The notes: generated by a model from the sequence alone, not told the origin. A stretch of 13,856 nucleotides of DNA from WS-2 sp036507005 (GCA_036507005.1 DASXQT010000030.1:1-13856); one strand, 5' to 3'; counted from the first letter of the stretch, positions 1 through 7,297 are shown. Made by a program: numbers and translations.

Positions 1-808
1 CGTCGATCCGGCTGTTCGTCTTGTCGCGCACCACGAGGTAGCCCTTCGCGTCGACCTCGAGCCAGTCGCGGAATGCGTCGGTGTTCGGCCGATGGCCGAT
101 CGCGATGAACACGCCGTCGGCGGGCAGGACCCGCTCCTTGCCGGTCTCGGTGTCGCGCAGCCGCAGGCCCGAGACCTTCTCCTCGCCGAGGACCTCGTCG
201 ACGGCGGTGTTCGTGTGGATCTCGATCTTCGGGTTCTCACGTGCTCGCTCGACCATGATCCGGCTCGCCCGGAACTCGTCGCGCCGGTGGAGCATGTGGA
301 TCTTCGAAGCAAACCTCGTCAGGTAGATCGCCTCCTCGAAAGCGGTGTCGCCGCCGCCCACCACCGCGATCTCCTTGTCGCGGAAGAAGAACCCGTCGCA
401 GGTCGCGCAGGCCGAGACCCCGAAGCCCATGAGCTTGGCCTCGCTCTCGATGCCGAGCAGCCTGGCCGAGGCCCCGGTCGCGACGATCACGCTCTTGGCG
501 TGGTACTCGACGTCCTCGGCCCAGACCGTGAACGGCCGGCGCGAGAAGTCCACGCGCTCGGCGCCGGCCGCCACGATCTCGGTCCCGAAGCGCGCCGCCT
601 GGTCGCGCATGCGCTCCATCAGATCGGGACCCAGGATCGCCTCGCGGAAGCCGGGATAGTTCTCGACCTCGGTCGTGATGGTGAGCTGGCCGCCCGGCTG
701 GTAGCCGGCGATCAGCAGGGGCTTGAGGTTGGCGCGCGCCGCGTAGAGCGCGGCGGTGTAGCCGGCCGGGCCGGAGCCCAGGATGATGACTTCGCGCACC
801 GAGGTCAC
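1..808 (-). CDS. trxB: Thioredoxin reductase, FAD/NADPH-dependent (3' end beyond window)
   Basis: Reduces thioredoxin with NADPH through FAD and a redox-active disulfide in the cytoplasm. Translating the minus strand from a GTG at 808 gives an N-terminal FAD dinucleotide fold with GSGPAG at residues 11-16. The catalytic CATC follows at residues 134-137 (bases 398-409), almost exactly where E. coli TrxB has its Cys pair. An NADPH-binding GGGDTAFEEA motif and an HRRDEF segment (2'-phosphate contact) come next. About 269 codons are present. The family is usually about 310-320 residues, so the C-terminal FAD segment (GVFAAGD type) lies outside the window. The GTG start is chosen because GGGAG sits about 8 nt upstream and a good promoter lies at 847-876. 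The gene is monocistronic at its 5' side. The family assignment is firm. Confidence 0.95.
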   Translation of the reverse strand, partial: MTSVREVIILGSGPAGYTAALYAARANLKPLLIAGYQPGGQLTITTEVENYPGFREAILGPDLMERMRDQAARFGTEIVAAGAERVDFSRRPFTVWAEDVEYHAKSVIVATGASARLLGIESEAKLMGFGVSACATCDGFFFRDKEIAVVGGGDTAFEEAIYLTRFASKIHMLHRRDEFRASRIMVERARENPKIEIHTNTAVDEVLGEEKVSGLRLRDTETGKERVLPADGVFIAIGHRPNTDAFRDWLEVDAKGYLVVRDKTNSRID

Positions 809-846
809 AGAGATCTCCCGAGTGGATCGAGGCGTGAATCGCCGCG

Positions 847-876
847 ATTCTAGCCCAGCCGCGGAGGGTCGGCCAA
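847..876 (-). promoter_or_regulatory. Sigma70-type promoter of trxB
   Basis: On the minus strand TTGGCC (871-876) is followed by an 18-bp spacer and TAGAAT (847-852). The predicted transcription start is near 840. This leaves a leader of about 31 nt that carries the GGGAG ribosome site. The box sequences and spacing match the other promoters proposed in this window. Confidence 0.65.
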
Positions 877-914
877 ACGTCTGCACGTGGATGGCATGCG
901 GGACCGCGTGCCGG

Positions 915-948
915 GCCGCCTCGCCGGGCGCTCTTCTGATGAGGCGGC
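915..948 (-). terminator. Inverted repeat after the exporter operon, possible terminator
   Basis: GCCGCCTC (915-922) and GAGGCGGC (941-948) form a perfect 8-bp stem with an 18-nt loop. It lies 24 nt past the stop of the last exporter gene and before the trxB promoter, where a terminator is expected. No T-tract follows on the minus strand, so it may be Rho-assisted or only a stabilising hairpin. Confidence 0.3.
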
Positions 949-971
949 GGAGGGAGCGATGCCGCCAGGCG

Positions 972-2138
972 CTACGCGCGCAGGCTGATGGCGATGCTCT
1001 GGCGCGCGGCGCGCAGCGAAGGCAGGAAGCCGCCCACCAGCCCCATGACGGCCGCGAAGGCCATCCCCGCCGCCAGCGCTCCGGGCGTGATGCGGAAGGC
1101 GAAGGCGACCTCGCTGAACGACTGGAAGTTCGTGGTGCTGGTGGTGATGCCGTTCAGGGGGAGCGCGATCAGGCACCCGATCGCGCCTCCGATCAGGGCG
1201 AGGAACATGGACTCGAAGACGAACGACACCAGCACCGCGAGCGGGCTGAAGCCCAGCACCAGCAGGGTGGCGATCTCGCGGGCGCGCGCGCCGACCGCGG
1301 CGTACATGGTGTTCATGGCGCCGAACATCGCGCCCACCGCCATGATGATGGTGATGAAGACGCCGAGCGGCAGCACCACGCGCGCGAGCAGGCCGGACTG
1401 CTCCGCGTAGAACTCGCTCTCGCGCTTGAGCTGGATCTGGAGCCGCGGGTCGGCCTCCAGCTCCTTCTTGAGCGCCGGGAAGCGCGCCGGGTCGCGCATG
1501 CGGAAGGTCACGCTCTGAAACACGTCGTCGCGCTGGAGGGCGGGCATGAGCACCGGGTTGTCGCCCCAGATCTCGGACTCGTACGCCGAGCCTCCGGCGC
1601 CGAAGTGCCCGACCACCGTGAAGTCGCGCTGGCCGAACCGGATCCGGTCCCCGACCGCGCAGTTCGCGAAGCGCGGCGCGATGCGCACGCCGACGATCAC
1701 CTCGTCGGTGCCGGGCGCGAACATGCGGCCCTCGACGATCTTCACGTGGTCGCGCAGCGCGAGGGCCGAGGCGTCCACGCCCCGCACGTTCACGTTCGAG
1801 GAGCCGGGCTGGCCGAGGCGCTCGCGGTTGGTGACCACCACCAGCTCGGGGCTCGCGAGCGGGCGGCCGTCGGGGCCGGGCGCGACGTCGGCGAGCGCGC
1901 GCAGGATGTTCGCGGCGTCGCGCCCGATCCCGCTCGAGATCTCGCTGTCCGCGCCCTTGCGGAGCGCGATCGCGTTGGCGGGCGAGCCGGTCTCGAGCAT
2001 CGCGGCGCGGAAGCCGGAGACCAGCGCGATCGAGCCGATGAAGATCGCCACGGTGAGGCCCACGCCGACCGCGGTGGTGAGCGTGGAGACCGGGCGCTGC
2101 AGGACGTTGCGCACGTTGTACGAGATCGGGATCGCCAT
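972..2138 (-). CDS. ABC transporter permease, FtsX/MacB type (second permease)
   Basis: Inner-membrane permease of 388 aa, fourth gene of the exporter operon. The topology is MacB-like: one N-terminal membrane helix (about residues 20-42), a large periplasmic domain (about 43-250), then three C-terminal helices (about 252-280, 300-328 and 352-374). The REIATLLVLGF stretch after helix 2 is the cytoplasmic coupling region typical of FtsX-family proteins, and PSLRAARQSI closes the last helix. The ATG at 2138 is preceded by GGAGGGAG, the best ribosome site in the operon, 11 nt after the previous stop. It differs clearly in sequence from the first permease, so the pair probably works as a heterodimer with the shared ATPase. 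The family is secure; the substrate is unknown. Confidence 0.9.
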   Translation of the reverse strand: MAIPISYNVRNVLQRPVSTLTTAVGVGLTVAIFIGSIALVSGFRAAMLETGSPANAIALRKGADSEISSGIGRDAANILRALADVAPGPDGRPLASPELVVVTNRERLGQPGSSNVNVRGVDASALALRDHVKIVEGRMFAPGTDEVIVGVRIAPRFANCAVGDRIRFGQRDFTVVGHFGAGGSAYESEIWGDNPVLMPALQRDDVFQSVTFRMRDPARFPALKKELEADPRLQIQLKRESEFYAEQSGLLARVVLPLGVFITIIMAVGAMFGAMNTMYAAVGARAREIATLLVLGFSPLAVLVSFVFESMFLALIGGAIGCLIALPLNGITTSTTNFQSFSEVAFAFRITPGALAAGMAFAAVMGLVGGFLPSLRAARQSIAISLRA

Positions 2139-2149
2139 CGCTCCCTCCG

Positions 2150-3346
2150 TCACTCCGCCGGGCGCAGCGCTTCGACGATGCGCAGCCGCGAGGCCTGCCA
2201 GGCCGGGATCAGCCCGCTCACGGCCCCGACCAGCACCGCGACCGCGATCCCTCCGCTCACGGTCGACCAGCGCACCGTCATGGGCGGCAGGAACCCCATG
2301 GCGTTGAAGTGCGAGCCCTCGATCAGGAGTTTGGCGCCCAGCGCCCCCAGCACGCCGCCGCCGAGCGTGATCACCGCGGCCTCGATCAGCACCAGCCGGA
2401 ACACCGTGGCGTCCGCGAACCCCAGGGTCTTCATCACGCCGATCTCGCTCACGCGCTCGCGGATCGCCATCGCCATGGTGTTGGCCGCCACCAGCAGGAT
2501 CGCGAACACCACCGCCAGCCCGATCACGCGCAGCACGAACGGCACGTTGCCGTACATGCTGACGAAGCCCGCCTGGAACGCGCGCTCGGTCTCGGTGCGG
2601 GTGGCGGCGGCCGAGTTCTCGTACATCGCGTCCACCGCCCGCGTGATGTCGCCCGCGCGCGACGGGTCCGAGAGCTCGAGGATGTAGATCCCCACCATCG
2701 CGCGCCCGCCCATGCCGCGCTGGTCGAGGTACTTCCAGTGGAACAGCATGGTCTCCTCGCCGAACGACTTGTTCTTCGCGCGGTAGACGGCGCGGATCGT
2801 GAACGGCCACGAGCCCGGGTAGATGGTCCCGTTGACCGTGATGGTCTGGCCGAGCTTCCACTTCATGCGCTTGAACAGCGTCTCGCCCACCAGGCAGGCG
2901 TTCTGCTCGGTCATGAAGGCCGCGAGCTTGGGATCCACGTCGGCGGGAAGCGTGATCTCGGCCTGCGGCGGCGAGGCGGCGACGATCTCGACGTCGTTGC
3001 GGTAGATCGGGACGTAGGTGGCCGCGTCCACGGCGAACTGGGCGAAGAAGTTGTGCGGGTCGTTGGGGTCGAGCCCGCCGAACCAGTTCGAGATGCTCAC
3101 CTGTTTCACGCCGGGGACCGCGGCGATGCGCTCGCGGTAGGCGAGCGGCAGCGGGAACACCAGCGAGATGCGGTTACGCGTGACGAGCCGGGTCTCGCTG
3201 CCGACCTTGATGGACTCGGCCAGGGTGTCGAGCACCCCGCCCAGCGCGCAGAACAGGAAGAGCGCGAAGGCCACCGAGAGCAGGGTGAGCACGGTGCGGC
3301 GCTTGTTGCGCCCCAGGTTGACGAGCACCAGCGACAGCAGGCCCAT
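2150..3346 (-). CDS. ABC transporter permease, FtsX/MacB type (first permease)
   Basis: Inner-membrane permease of 398 aa. Helix 1 is at about residues 16-40, a MacB-like periplasmic domain spans about 41-265, and three C-terminal helices lie at about 268-292, 317-341 and 363-383. The ERVSEIGVMKTLGF segment (297-310) is the conserved cytoplasmic loop that contacts the ATPase. The end (PAWQASRLRIVEALRP) is classic for the family. The ATG at 3346 lies 2 nt after the ATPase stop codon and has only a weak AAGGG upstream, so translation is probably coupled to the ATPase gene. In ordinary MacB one polypeptide carries the ATPase and permease; here ATPase and permeases are separate and there are two permeases. 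The substrate is not predictable from sequence. Confidence 0.9.
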   Translation of the reverse strand: MGLLSLVLVNLGRNKRRTVLTLLSVAFALFLFCALGGVLDTLAESIKVGSETRLVTRNRISLVFPLPLAYRERIAAVPGVKQVSISNWFGGLDPNDPHNFFAQFAVDAATYVPIYRNDVEIVAASPPQAEITLPADVDPKLAAFMTEQNACLVGETLFKRMKWKLGQTITVNGTIYPGSWPFTIRAVYRAKNKSFGEETMLFHWKYLDQRGMGGRAMVGIYILELSDPSRAGDITRAVDAMYENSAAATRTETERAFQAGFVSMYGNVPFVLRVIGLAVVFAILLVAANTMAMAIRERVSEIGVMKTLGFADATVFRLVLIEAAVITLGGGVLGALGAKLLIEGSHFNAMGFLPPMTVRWSTVSGGIAVAVLVGAVSGLIPAWQASRLRIVEALRPAE

Positions 3347-3348
3347 GG

Positions 3349-4017
3349 CTAGGACAGCACGCCCTTGTCGAGGTGCACCATGCGCTGCGCGCGCTCGGCG
3401 GCGTGGGGATCGTGCGTGACCATCAAGATGGTCTTCTTGAACTCGCGGTTGAGCCGCTCGAGGAGCTGCAGGATCTCCTCCGCCGACTTGCGGTCGAGAT
3501 CGCCGGTCGGCTCGTCCGCGAGCAGCACCTCGGGGTCGCTCACCAGGGCGCGCGCGATCGCGACCCGCTGCTCCTGGCCGCCCGAGAGCTGGCGCGGAAA
3601 GTGGCCGGTCCGGTCCCCGAGCCCTACCAGCTCGAGCGCGGTGCGCGCCCGCTGGCGGCGCTCCTTGCCGCTCATGCGGTGGAGCAGCAGCGGCAGCTCG
3701 ACGTTCTGGAGTGCCGTGAGCACCGGGATCAGGTTGTAGAGCTGGAAGATGAATCCGATGTGACGCGACCGCCACTGCGCCAGGGCGCGGCCGCGGAGGC
3801 CCGCGATGTCGGTGCCGTGCACCACCACCTGCCCGCGGGTCGGCTGGTCGATGCCGCCCACCAGGTTGAGGAGCGTGGTCTTGCCGCTCCCGGAGGGACC
3901 CATCAGCGCCACGAAATCGCCCTGCGCGACCTCGAGGGTGAGCCCCGACAGCACCGGGATCTTCTGACTGTCCCGCTGGTATTCCTTGAACACGTCGCGC
4001 AGCTCGATCGCCGCCAT
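3349..4017 (-). CDS. ABC transporter ATP-binding protein, LolD/MacB family
   Basis: Cytoplasmic ATPase of 222 aa that powers the exporter. Motifs in order: Walker A GPSGSGKT (40-47), Q-loop Gln92 in FIFQLYNLIP, signature LSGGQ (144-148), Walker B VLLADE (164-169) followed by PTGDLD, and the H-loop His202 in VTHD. The length and the LIPVLTALQNVELPLL region match the LolD/MacB/FtsE group, which acts with FtsX-like permeases and usually performs mechanotransmission rather than classical substrate channelling. The ATG at 4017 is chosen over upstream in-frame codons because GAGGGAG sits 5 nt before it. The adaptor gene stops 8 nt upstream (4026), and the first permease begins 2 nt downstream. All catalytic residues are intact. 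Confidence 0.95.
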   Translation of the reverse strand: MAAIELRDVFKEYQRDSQKIPVLSGLTLEVAQGDFVALMGPSGSGKTTLLNLVGGIDQPTRGQVVVHGTDIAGLRGRALAQWRSRHIGFIFQLYNLIPVLTALQNVELPLLLHRMSGKERRQRARTALELVGLGDRTGHFPRQLSGGQEQRVAIARALVSDPEVLLADEPTGDLDRKSAEEILQLLERLNREFKKTILMVTHDPHAAERAQRMVHLDKGVLS

Positions 4018-4025
4018 GATCTCCC

Positions 4026-5210
4026 TCACGAACCGGCGACGCGCACCCGCGCACCGTTCCGGATGCCCGCCGGCGGATTCACCACCACGCTCTCGCCGCC
4101 GGCCAGCCCCTTGCGCACCTCGACCTGGTCGCCGTGCGCCGGTCCGACCTCGACCTCGTGCGCCACCGCCCGGCCGTCCACGACCACCCACACCCGCGAC
4201 CCGTCGGCGGAGGTGATCACCGCCGCGGCGGGCACGGTAACCCGGCGCGGGGCGACCGCCAAGGGCCCGCTCTCGCGCTCGCGCAGGAACACCACCTTGG
4301 CGCCCATCTCGGGCAGGATGCGCGGGTCGCGGTCCAGGATCGAGACCTTGACCTGCACCGTCGCCTTCTGGCGGTCCGCGGTGGGCACCACCTGGCGCAC
4401 CTTCCCCGCGAAGGAGGTGTCGGGGTAGGCGTCGAGCGTGATGCGCGCGGCCTGTCCGTTCTGGATCTGCGCGATGTAGGCCTCGTTCACGTCCACCTCG
4501 ACCTCGAGCGTCGCGAGGTCCGCCATGGTCACGATCGCGGTGCGCGTGAGCCCGCCGCCCGCGGAGGAGGGGGCCACGATCTCGCCCACCTCGGCGTCCT
4601 TGCGCAGCACCGTGCCGTCGAACGGCGCCTGCACCCGCGTGTTCTCGAGGTTGACGCGGGCCAGCTCCTGGTTCGCCTGGGCCGCGTTGAGCTGGGCCTC
4701 GAGCACGCTCACCCGGGTCTCGGCGTTCTCGAGCTCGGCGTCGGAGCTCAGGCCTTCGCGCCGCAGCGCGCGGCTGCGCTCGCGGTCGCGGCGCGCCTGG
4801 GCGAGCTGGGCCTCGGCCTCGGCCGCCGTGGCCCGCGCGCTCGCGAGCTGGGCCTCGAAGTCGCCGCTCTCGATGCGCGCGATCACCTCGCCGGCCTTGA
4901 CGCGCGAGCCCTCGGTCACGCCCAGGTACTGGAGCCGCCCCGGGATGCGCGCCGAGACCGAGGCCTTGGTGCGCGCCACGACGTAGCCGTTGGCGCTGAT
5001 CCCCTCGCTCGAGAGCGTGCCGCCTCCGGTGGCGCCGGCCAGAGCCAGGTGGACCAGCGGGGCGGGCGGGCGGGCGGCCCACCACGCCACGCCGGCCGCC
5101 ACCGCCAGCACGGCCAGCAGCCAGAGCGCCCACCGGCGCCGGCCGCGCGCAGGCTCGGAGGTGCCGCGATCGATGCGGAGATCGGAGAGTCGGGGCGGAG
5201 AGGTGGACAT
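4026..5210 (-). CDS. Periplasmic adaptor (membrane fusion protein), HlyD/MacA-RND type
   Basis: First gene of the exporter operon, 394 aa. It has an N-terminal membrane anchor (about residues 27-46 after RGRRR) with no lipobox. The first lipoyl half-motif (about 82-116) leads into an Ala/Glu/Arg-rich alpha-helical hairpin (about 117-189). The second lipoyl half (about 190-222, QAPFDGTVLRKDAEVGE), a beta-barrel and a membrane-proximal domain follow. Such adaptors link an inner-membrane pump to an outer-membrane channel, which implies a diderm cell. No TolC-like gene is in the window. The ATG at 5210 is preferred to the upstream in-frame ATG at 5267, because the predicted -35 box (5262-5267) overlaps that codon. 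No Shine-Dalgarno sequence precedes 5210; the leader is short and ends in CCCCTC. Confidence 0.88.
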   Translation of the reverse strand: MSTSPPRLSDLRIDRGTSEPARGRRRWALWLLAVLAVAAGVAWWAARPPAPLVHLALAGATGGGTLSSEGISANGYVVARTKASVSARIPGRLQYLGVTEGSRVKAGEVIARIESGDFEAQLASARATAAEAEAQLAQARRDRERSRALRREGLSSDAELENAETRVSVLEAQLNAAQANQELARVNLENTRVQAPFDGTVLRKDAEVGEIVAPSSAGGGLTRTAIVTMADLATLEVEVDVNEAYIAQIQNGQAARITLDAYPDTSFAGKVRQVVPTADRQKATVQVKVSILDRDPRILPEMGAKVVFLRERESGPLAVAPRRVTVPAAAVITSADGSRVWVVVDGRAVAHEVEVGPAHGDQVEVRKGLAGGESVVVNPPAGIRNGARVRVAGS

Positions 5211-5237
5211 GAGGGGCACGCCGGAGCGCCGAGCGCG

Positions 5238-5267
5238 ACCGTACGCGCCCCCATTCCGCCGCGTCAA
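5238..5267 (-). promoter_or_regulatory. Promoter of the exporter operon
   Basis: On the minus strand TTGACG (5262-5267) is followed by an 18-bp spacer and TACGGT (5238-5243). The start of transcription would be near 5231, leaving about 20 nt before the ATG at 5210. The -35 context (GCTTGAC), spacer and leader resemble those of the hydrolase gene at 6536-6565. Confidence 0.6.
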
Positions 5268-5300
5268 GCGCGCGCCGGCTGCGGCGCGCGGGTGGTCCGC

Positions 5301-5500
5301 CTAGCGGAAGAGGCTCTTCACCCGGCCCCACGTCGTCGACACCGTGGGGGTCGCCACGTCTGGATGAAGCGATAGGACGTGATCTCGCCGCGCGCGTTCG
5401 CTCCGCCGGTTCCGTCGCCCAGGAAGATGCGGTTCGCGGCGACCGCGAAGCCCCCGAGGCTACTCGCAGCGGGCGCGCACGCGGCTCTGTTTGGAATCGG
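5301..5500 (-). pseudogene. Frameshifted 3' remnant of a gene (possible beta-propeller protein)
   Basis: The spacer between the hydrolase and the exporter operon holds protein-like minus-strand sequence in two frames. From about 5497 to 5366 it reads GGFAVAANRIFLGDG, then GEITSYRF, which resembles a blade of a PQQ-type or similar beta-propeller. One base out of frame, 5363 to 5301 reads PDVATPTVST and TTWGRVKSLFR, then a TAG stop. Joining the frames needs a single-base shift near 5364. No start codon or ribosome site precedes it, so it looks like the decayed C-terminus of a lost gene. The family guess rests on appearance only; chance coding potential in GC-rich DNA cannot be excluded. Confidence 0.35.
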
Positions 5501-5568
5501 TGGTCGTGATGTCGCCGGTGGAAAGGCGACTCATCCGCCGCGAGCCTGCCTGCGGCGCGCGAGCCGGG

Positions 5569-6513
5569 TCAGGGGTGCGATGCCGCCGGCAGCTTGCCGG
5601 AGAGACTCGCGTACGCCGCGCGCACGAAGCGCTCCGGGGTCATGAATCCCGTGCCCCACTTCGCGTCCAGCTCGGCCGTGGGCTTTGCCGCCACCACCTC
5701 GTCGGCGCTCTTTCCCGCCTGGACCAGCGGGCGGATCCGGTCACGCGCGGCGACCAGCATGTCGCGGAACGCGCGCAGGCCGGCGCGGTCGCCGAGCGGG
5801 CCGTGGCCCGGGATGATGCGGGTGCGCTCGCTGACCCGGGCCAGCATGCGGCCGGCGGCCGCGATCATCCCGTCGAGCGAGCCGCCAGCCGAGACGTCGA
5901 TCACCGGGTACATGCCGTTGAAGAAGCAGTCGCCCATGTGCACCACGTCGGCGCGGGCGAAGAGCACGATCGCGTCGCCGTCGGTGTGGGCGGGGGGCAC
6001 GTGGAATGCCACGATCGAGTCGCCGTTCATGTGGAAGGTGATCTCGTCGCTGAACGTCACGACCGGCAGGGCCTCCGGCGGCGAGGGCGGAGTCCTGCGG
6101 TCGAAGAGCGCGTTGAACTGCTCGGCGCCGAGGCGCCGCCGCACGTTGTCGTGGGCCAGGATGGTCACGCCGGCCCGGGCGAAGTTCTCGTTGCCGCCGG
6201 TGTGGTCACCGTGCCAGTGGGTGTTGAGGATGAAGCGGATGGGCCGGTCGGTGATCGCGGCGACCGCGGTCCGGATCTTCTCCGACAGTTGCGCGAACTG
6301 ATCGTCGATCAGGAGCACCCCGTCGGCTCCGACCGAGATTCCGATGTTCCCGCCGGCGCCGGTGAGCATGTAGATGCCCTCGGCGACCTTCTCGGCCTTG
6401 ACCTCGACCGCGCTCAGGTCGCGCTGCTGCGCGCGTGCCGCCGGGCACAGCAGCAGGATCACCGCCGCGATCGCGGGCGTGAGAGCGTGGCGTGAGCGTG
6501 GTCGCGTGGACAT
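5569..6513 (-). CDS. Exported metallo-beta-lactamase-fold hydrolase
   Basis: A 314-aa protein with a signal peptide: Arg-rich start, hydrophobic core at about residues 10-24, cleavage likely after Ala-Arg-Ala near 28. The mature part is a metallo-beta-lactamase fold with a full dinuclear metal site: HWHGDH (99-104), His176 in PPAHTDGD, Asp195 in HMGDCF and His237 in IPGHGP. It therefore probably acts as a periplasmic or secreted zinc hydrolase. The general architecture resembles uncharacterised SoxH-like or quinoprotein-associated hydrolases rather than proven antibiotic-degrading enzymes, so substrate and resistance role are unknown. The ATG at 6513 is chosen over 6537 because the predicted -10 (6536-6541) overlaps that codon. 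It lacks a Shine-Dalgarno sequence. The gene is divergent to the DinB-like gene. Confidence 0.9.
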   Translation of the reverse strand: MSTRPRSRHALTPAIAAVILLLCPAARAQQRDLSAVEVKAEKVAEGIYMLTGAGGNIGISVGADGVLLIDDQFAQLSEKIRTAVAAITDRPIRFILNTHWHGDHTGGNENFARAGVTILAHDNVRRRLGAEQFNALFDRRTPPSPPEALPVVTFSDEITFHMNGDSIVAFHVPPAHTDGDAIVLFARADVVHMGDCFFNGMYPVIDVSAGGSLDGMIAAAGRMLARVSERTRIIPGHGPLGDRAGLRAFRDMLVAARDRIRPLVQAGKSADEVVAAKPTAELDAKWGTGFMTPERFVRAAYASLSGKLPAASHP

Positions 6514-6535
6514 GAGGGGCGTATCGAGGCGCCGC

Positions 6536-6565
6536 ACGCTACGCGTCGCCCCCGCGCAGGGTCAA
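6536..6565 (-). promoter_or_regulatory. Promoter of the exported hydrolase
   Basis: On the minus strand TTGACC (6560-6565) is followed by an 18-bp spacer and TAGCGT (6536-6541). The transcript would start near 6529 with a leader of about 16 nt. It faces the DinB-like promoter, whose -35 begins at 6587, so the two promoters lie back to back 21 bp apart. Confidence 0.6.
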
Positions 6566-6586
6566 GCGGAAACGCTCACGGCGCCG

Positions 6587-6615
6587 TGGACCGGGGCGAT
6601 CCCGGATGCTAGCCT
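6587..6615 (+). promoter_or_regulatory. Promoter of the DinB-like gene
   Basis: TGGACC (6587-6592), a 17-bp spacer and TAGCCT (6610-6615). The start would be near 6622, giving a leader of about 70 nt that contains AAGGAG at 6680-6685. Both boxes are imperfect, so this call rests partly on resemblance to the other promoters here. Confidence 0.4.
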
Positions 6616-6692
6616 GATGCCTCGCGATCCTCCGGGGCCGGTCGAGTCGTTCGCCCCGTCACAGGCCACGTCCCATGGGAAGGAGCCGAGTC

Positions 6693-7196
6693 ATGACCCA
6701 GCAGACCCTGAGCGAGAAGGACATGTTCCTCAAGTCCTGGGAGAGGGAATTCGAGACCACGATGCGCGTGCTCAAGGCGTATCCGGAGAACAAGCTCGAT
6801 CTCAAGCCCAGCGAAAAGCTGCGCACCGCGAAGGACCTGATCTGGACCATCGTCAAGAGCGACTCGATCATGAGCGACCTGATCGCGGGCAAGCTCAATT
6901 TCGAGAAGATGCAGACTCCGTCGCCGGCCACGCTGCGCGAGATCCTCTCGACCTACGAGAAGAACCACGGCGACACGGCGACGAAGCTCCGGAGCACGCC
7001 GGAGGACGACTTCAACAAGACGGTGCAGTTCATGGTGGCGCCCAAGCAGATGAGCGACCAGCGGCGCGGCGACGTCCTGTGGTTCGTGCTCCTGGACGGC
7101 ATCCACCATCGCGGCCAGCTCAGCGTCTACGCGCGCATCGCGGGCGCGAAGGTGCCCTCGATCTACGGTCCGACCGCCGACGAGCCCTGGAGGTAG
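6693..7196 (+). CDS. DinB/YfiT-like four-helix-bundle protein
   Basis: Small cytoplasmic protein of 167 aa. The C-terminal HHRGQLSVYARI (138-149) and VPSIYGPTADEPW (154-166) are hallmark segments of DinB-superfamily proteins, which are metal-binding four-helix bundles. Some members are thiol-dependent transferases; most are unassigned. The fold usually uses three His ligands. Here His139 is kept, but the helix-2 position reads Thr52 (IWTIVKSD), and the position before the HH pair is Asp135, so metal binding may be altered. The ATG at 6693 is preferred to an upstream ATG at 6675 because AAGGAG (6680-6685) is 7 nt before it. The gene has its own promoter and ends in a strong terminator, so it is likely monocistronic. 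It is not the DNA-damage polymerase DinB. Confidence 0.85.
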   Translation: MTQQTLSEKDMFLKSWEREFETTMRVLKAYPENKLDLKPSEKLRTAKDLIWTIVKSDSIMSDLIAGKLNFEKMQTPSPATLREILSTYEKNHGDTATKLRSTPEDDFNKTVQFMVAPKQMSDQRRGDVLWFVLLDGIHHRGQLSVYARIAGAKVPSIYGPTADEPWR

Positions 7197-7197
7197 C

Positions 7198-7211
7198 ACC
7201 CGGGCCCGGGT
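7198..7211. repeat. Perfect 14-bp palindrome after the DinB-like stop
   Basis: ACCCGGGCCCGGGT is fully self-complementary and begins one base after the TAG stop. It precedes the terminator hairpin by 11 bp. It could fold at the RNA 3' end or be a protein site; nothing else supports a function. Confidence 0.5.
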
Positions 7212-7222
7212 CGGACGCGGCG

Positions 7223-7256
7223 AGGCGCGGCGCGCGGCACGGCGCCGCGCCTTTCT
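7223..7256 (+). terminator. Rho-independent terminator of the DinB-like gene
   Basis: GGCGCGGCGC (7224-7233) pairs perfectly with GCGCCGCGCC (7242-7251) around an 8-nt loop, extended by an A-T pair (7223/7252). TTTCTC follows directly. It sits 26 nt past the stop codon and separates this gene from the ferredoxin promoter. Confidence 0.75.
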
Positions 7257-7297
7257 CGTGTGCGGGCCCCGGAGAGTGGACCGAAAGCCGCATCGGC

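Noticed and set aside
783..2687. Long plus-strand frames opposite the exporter and trxB genes
   Set aside because: They are low-complexity Arg/Ala/Glu/His translations antisense to well-supported genes and have no ribosome sites.
5211..5267. Upstream ATG (5267) for the adaptor protein
   Set aside because: The added residues cover the predicted promoter, and the protein then has an unlikely Arg-rich extension before its membrane anchor.
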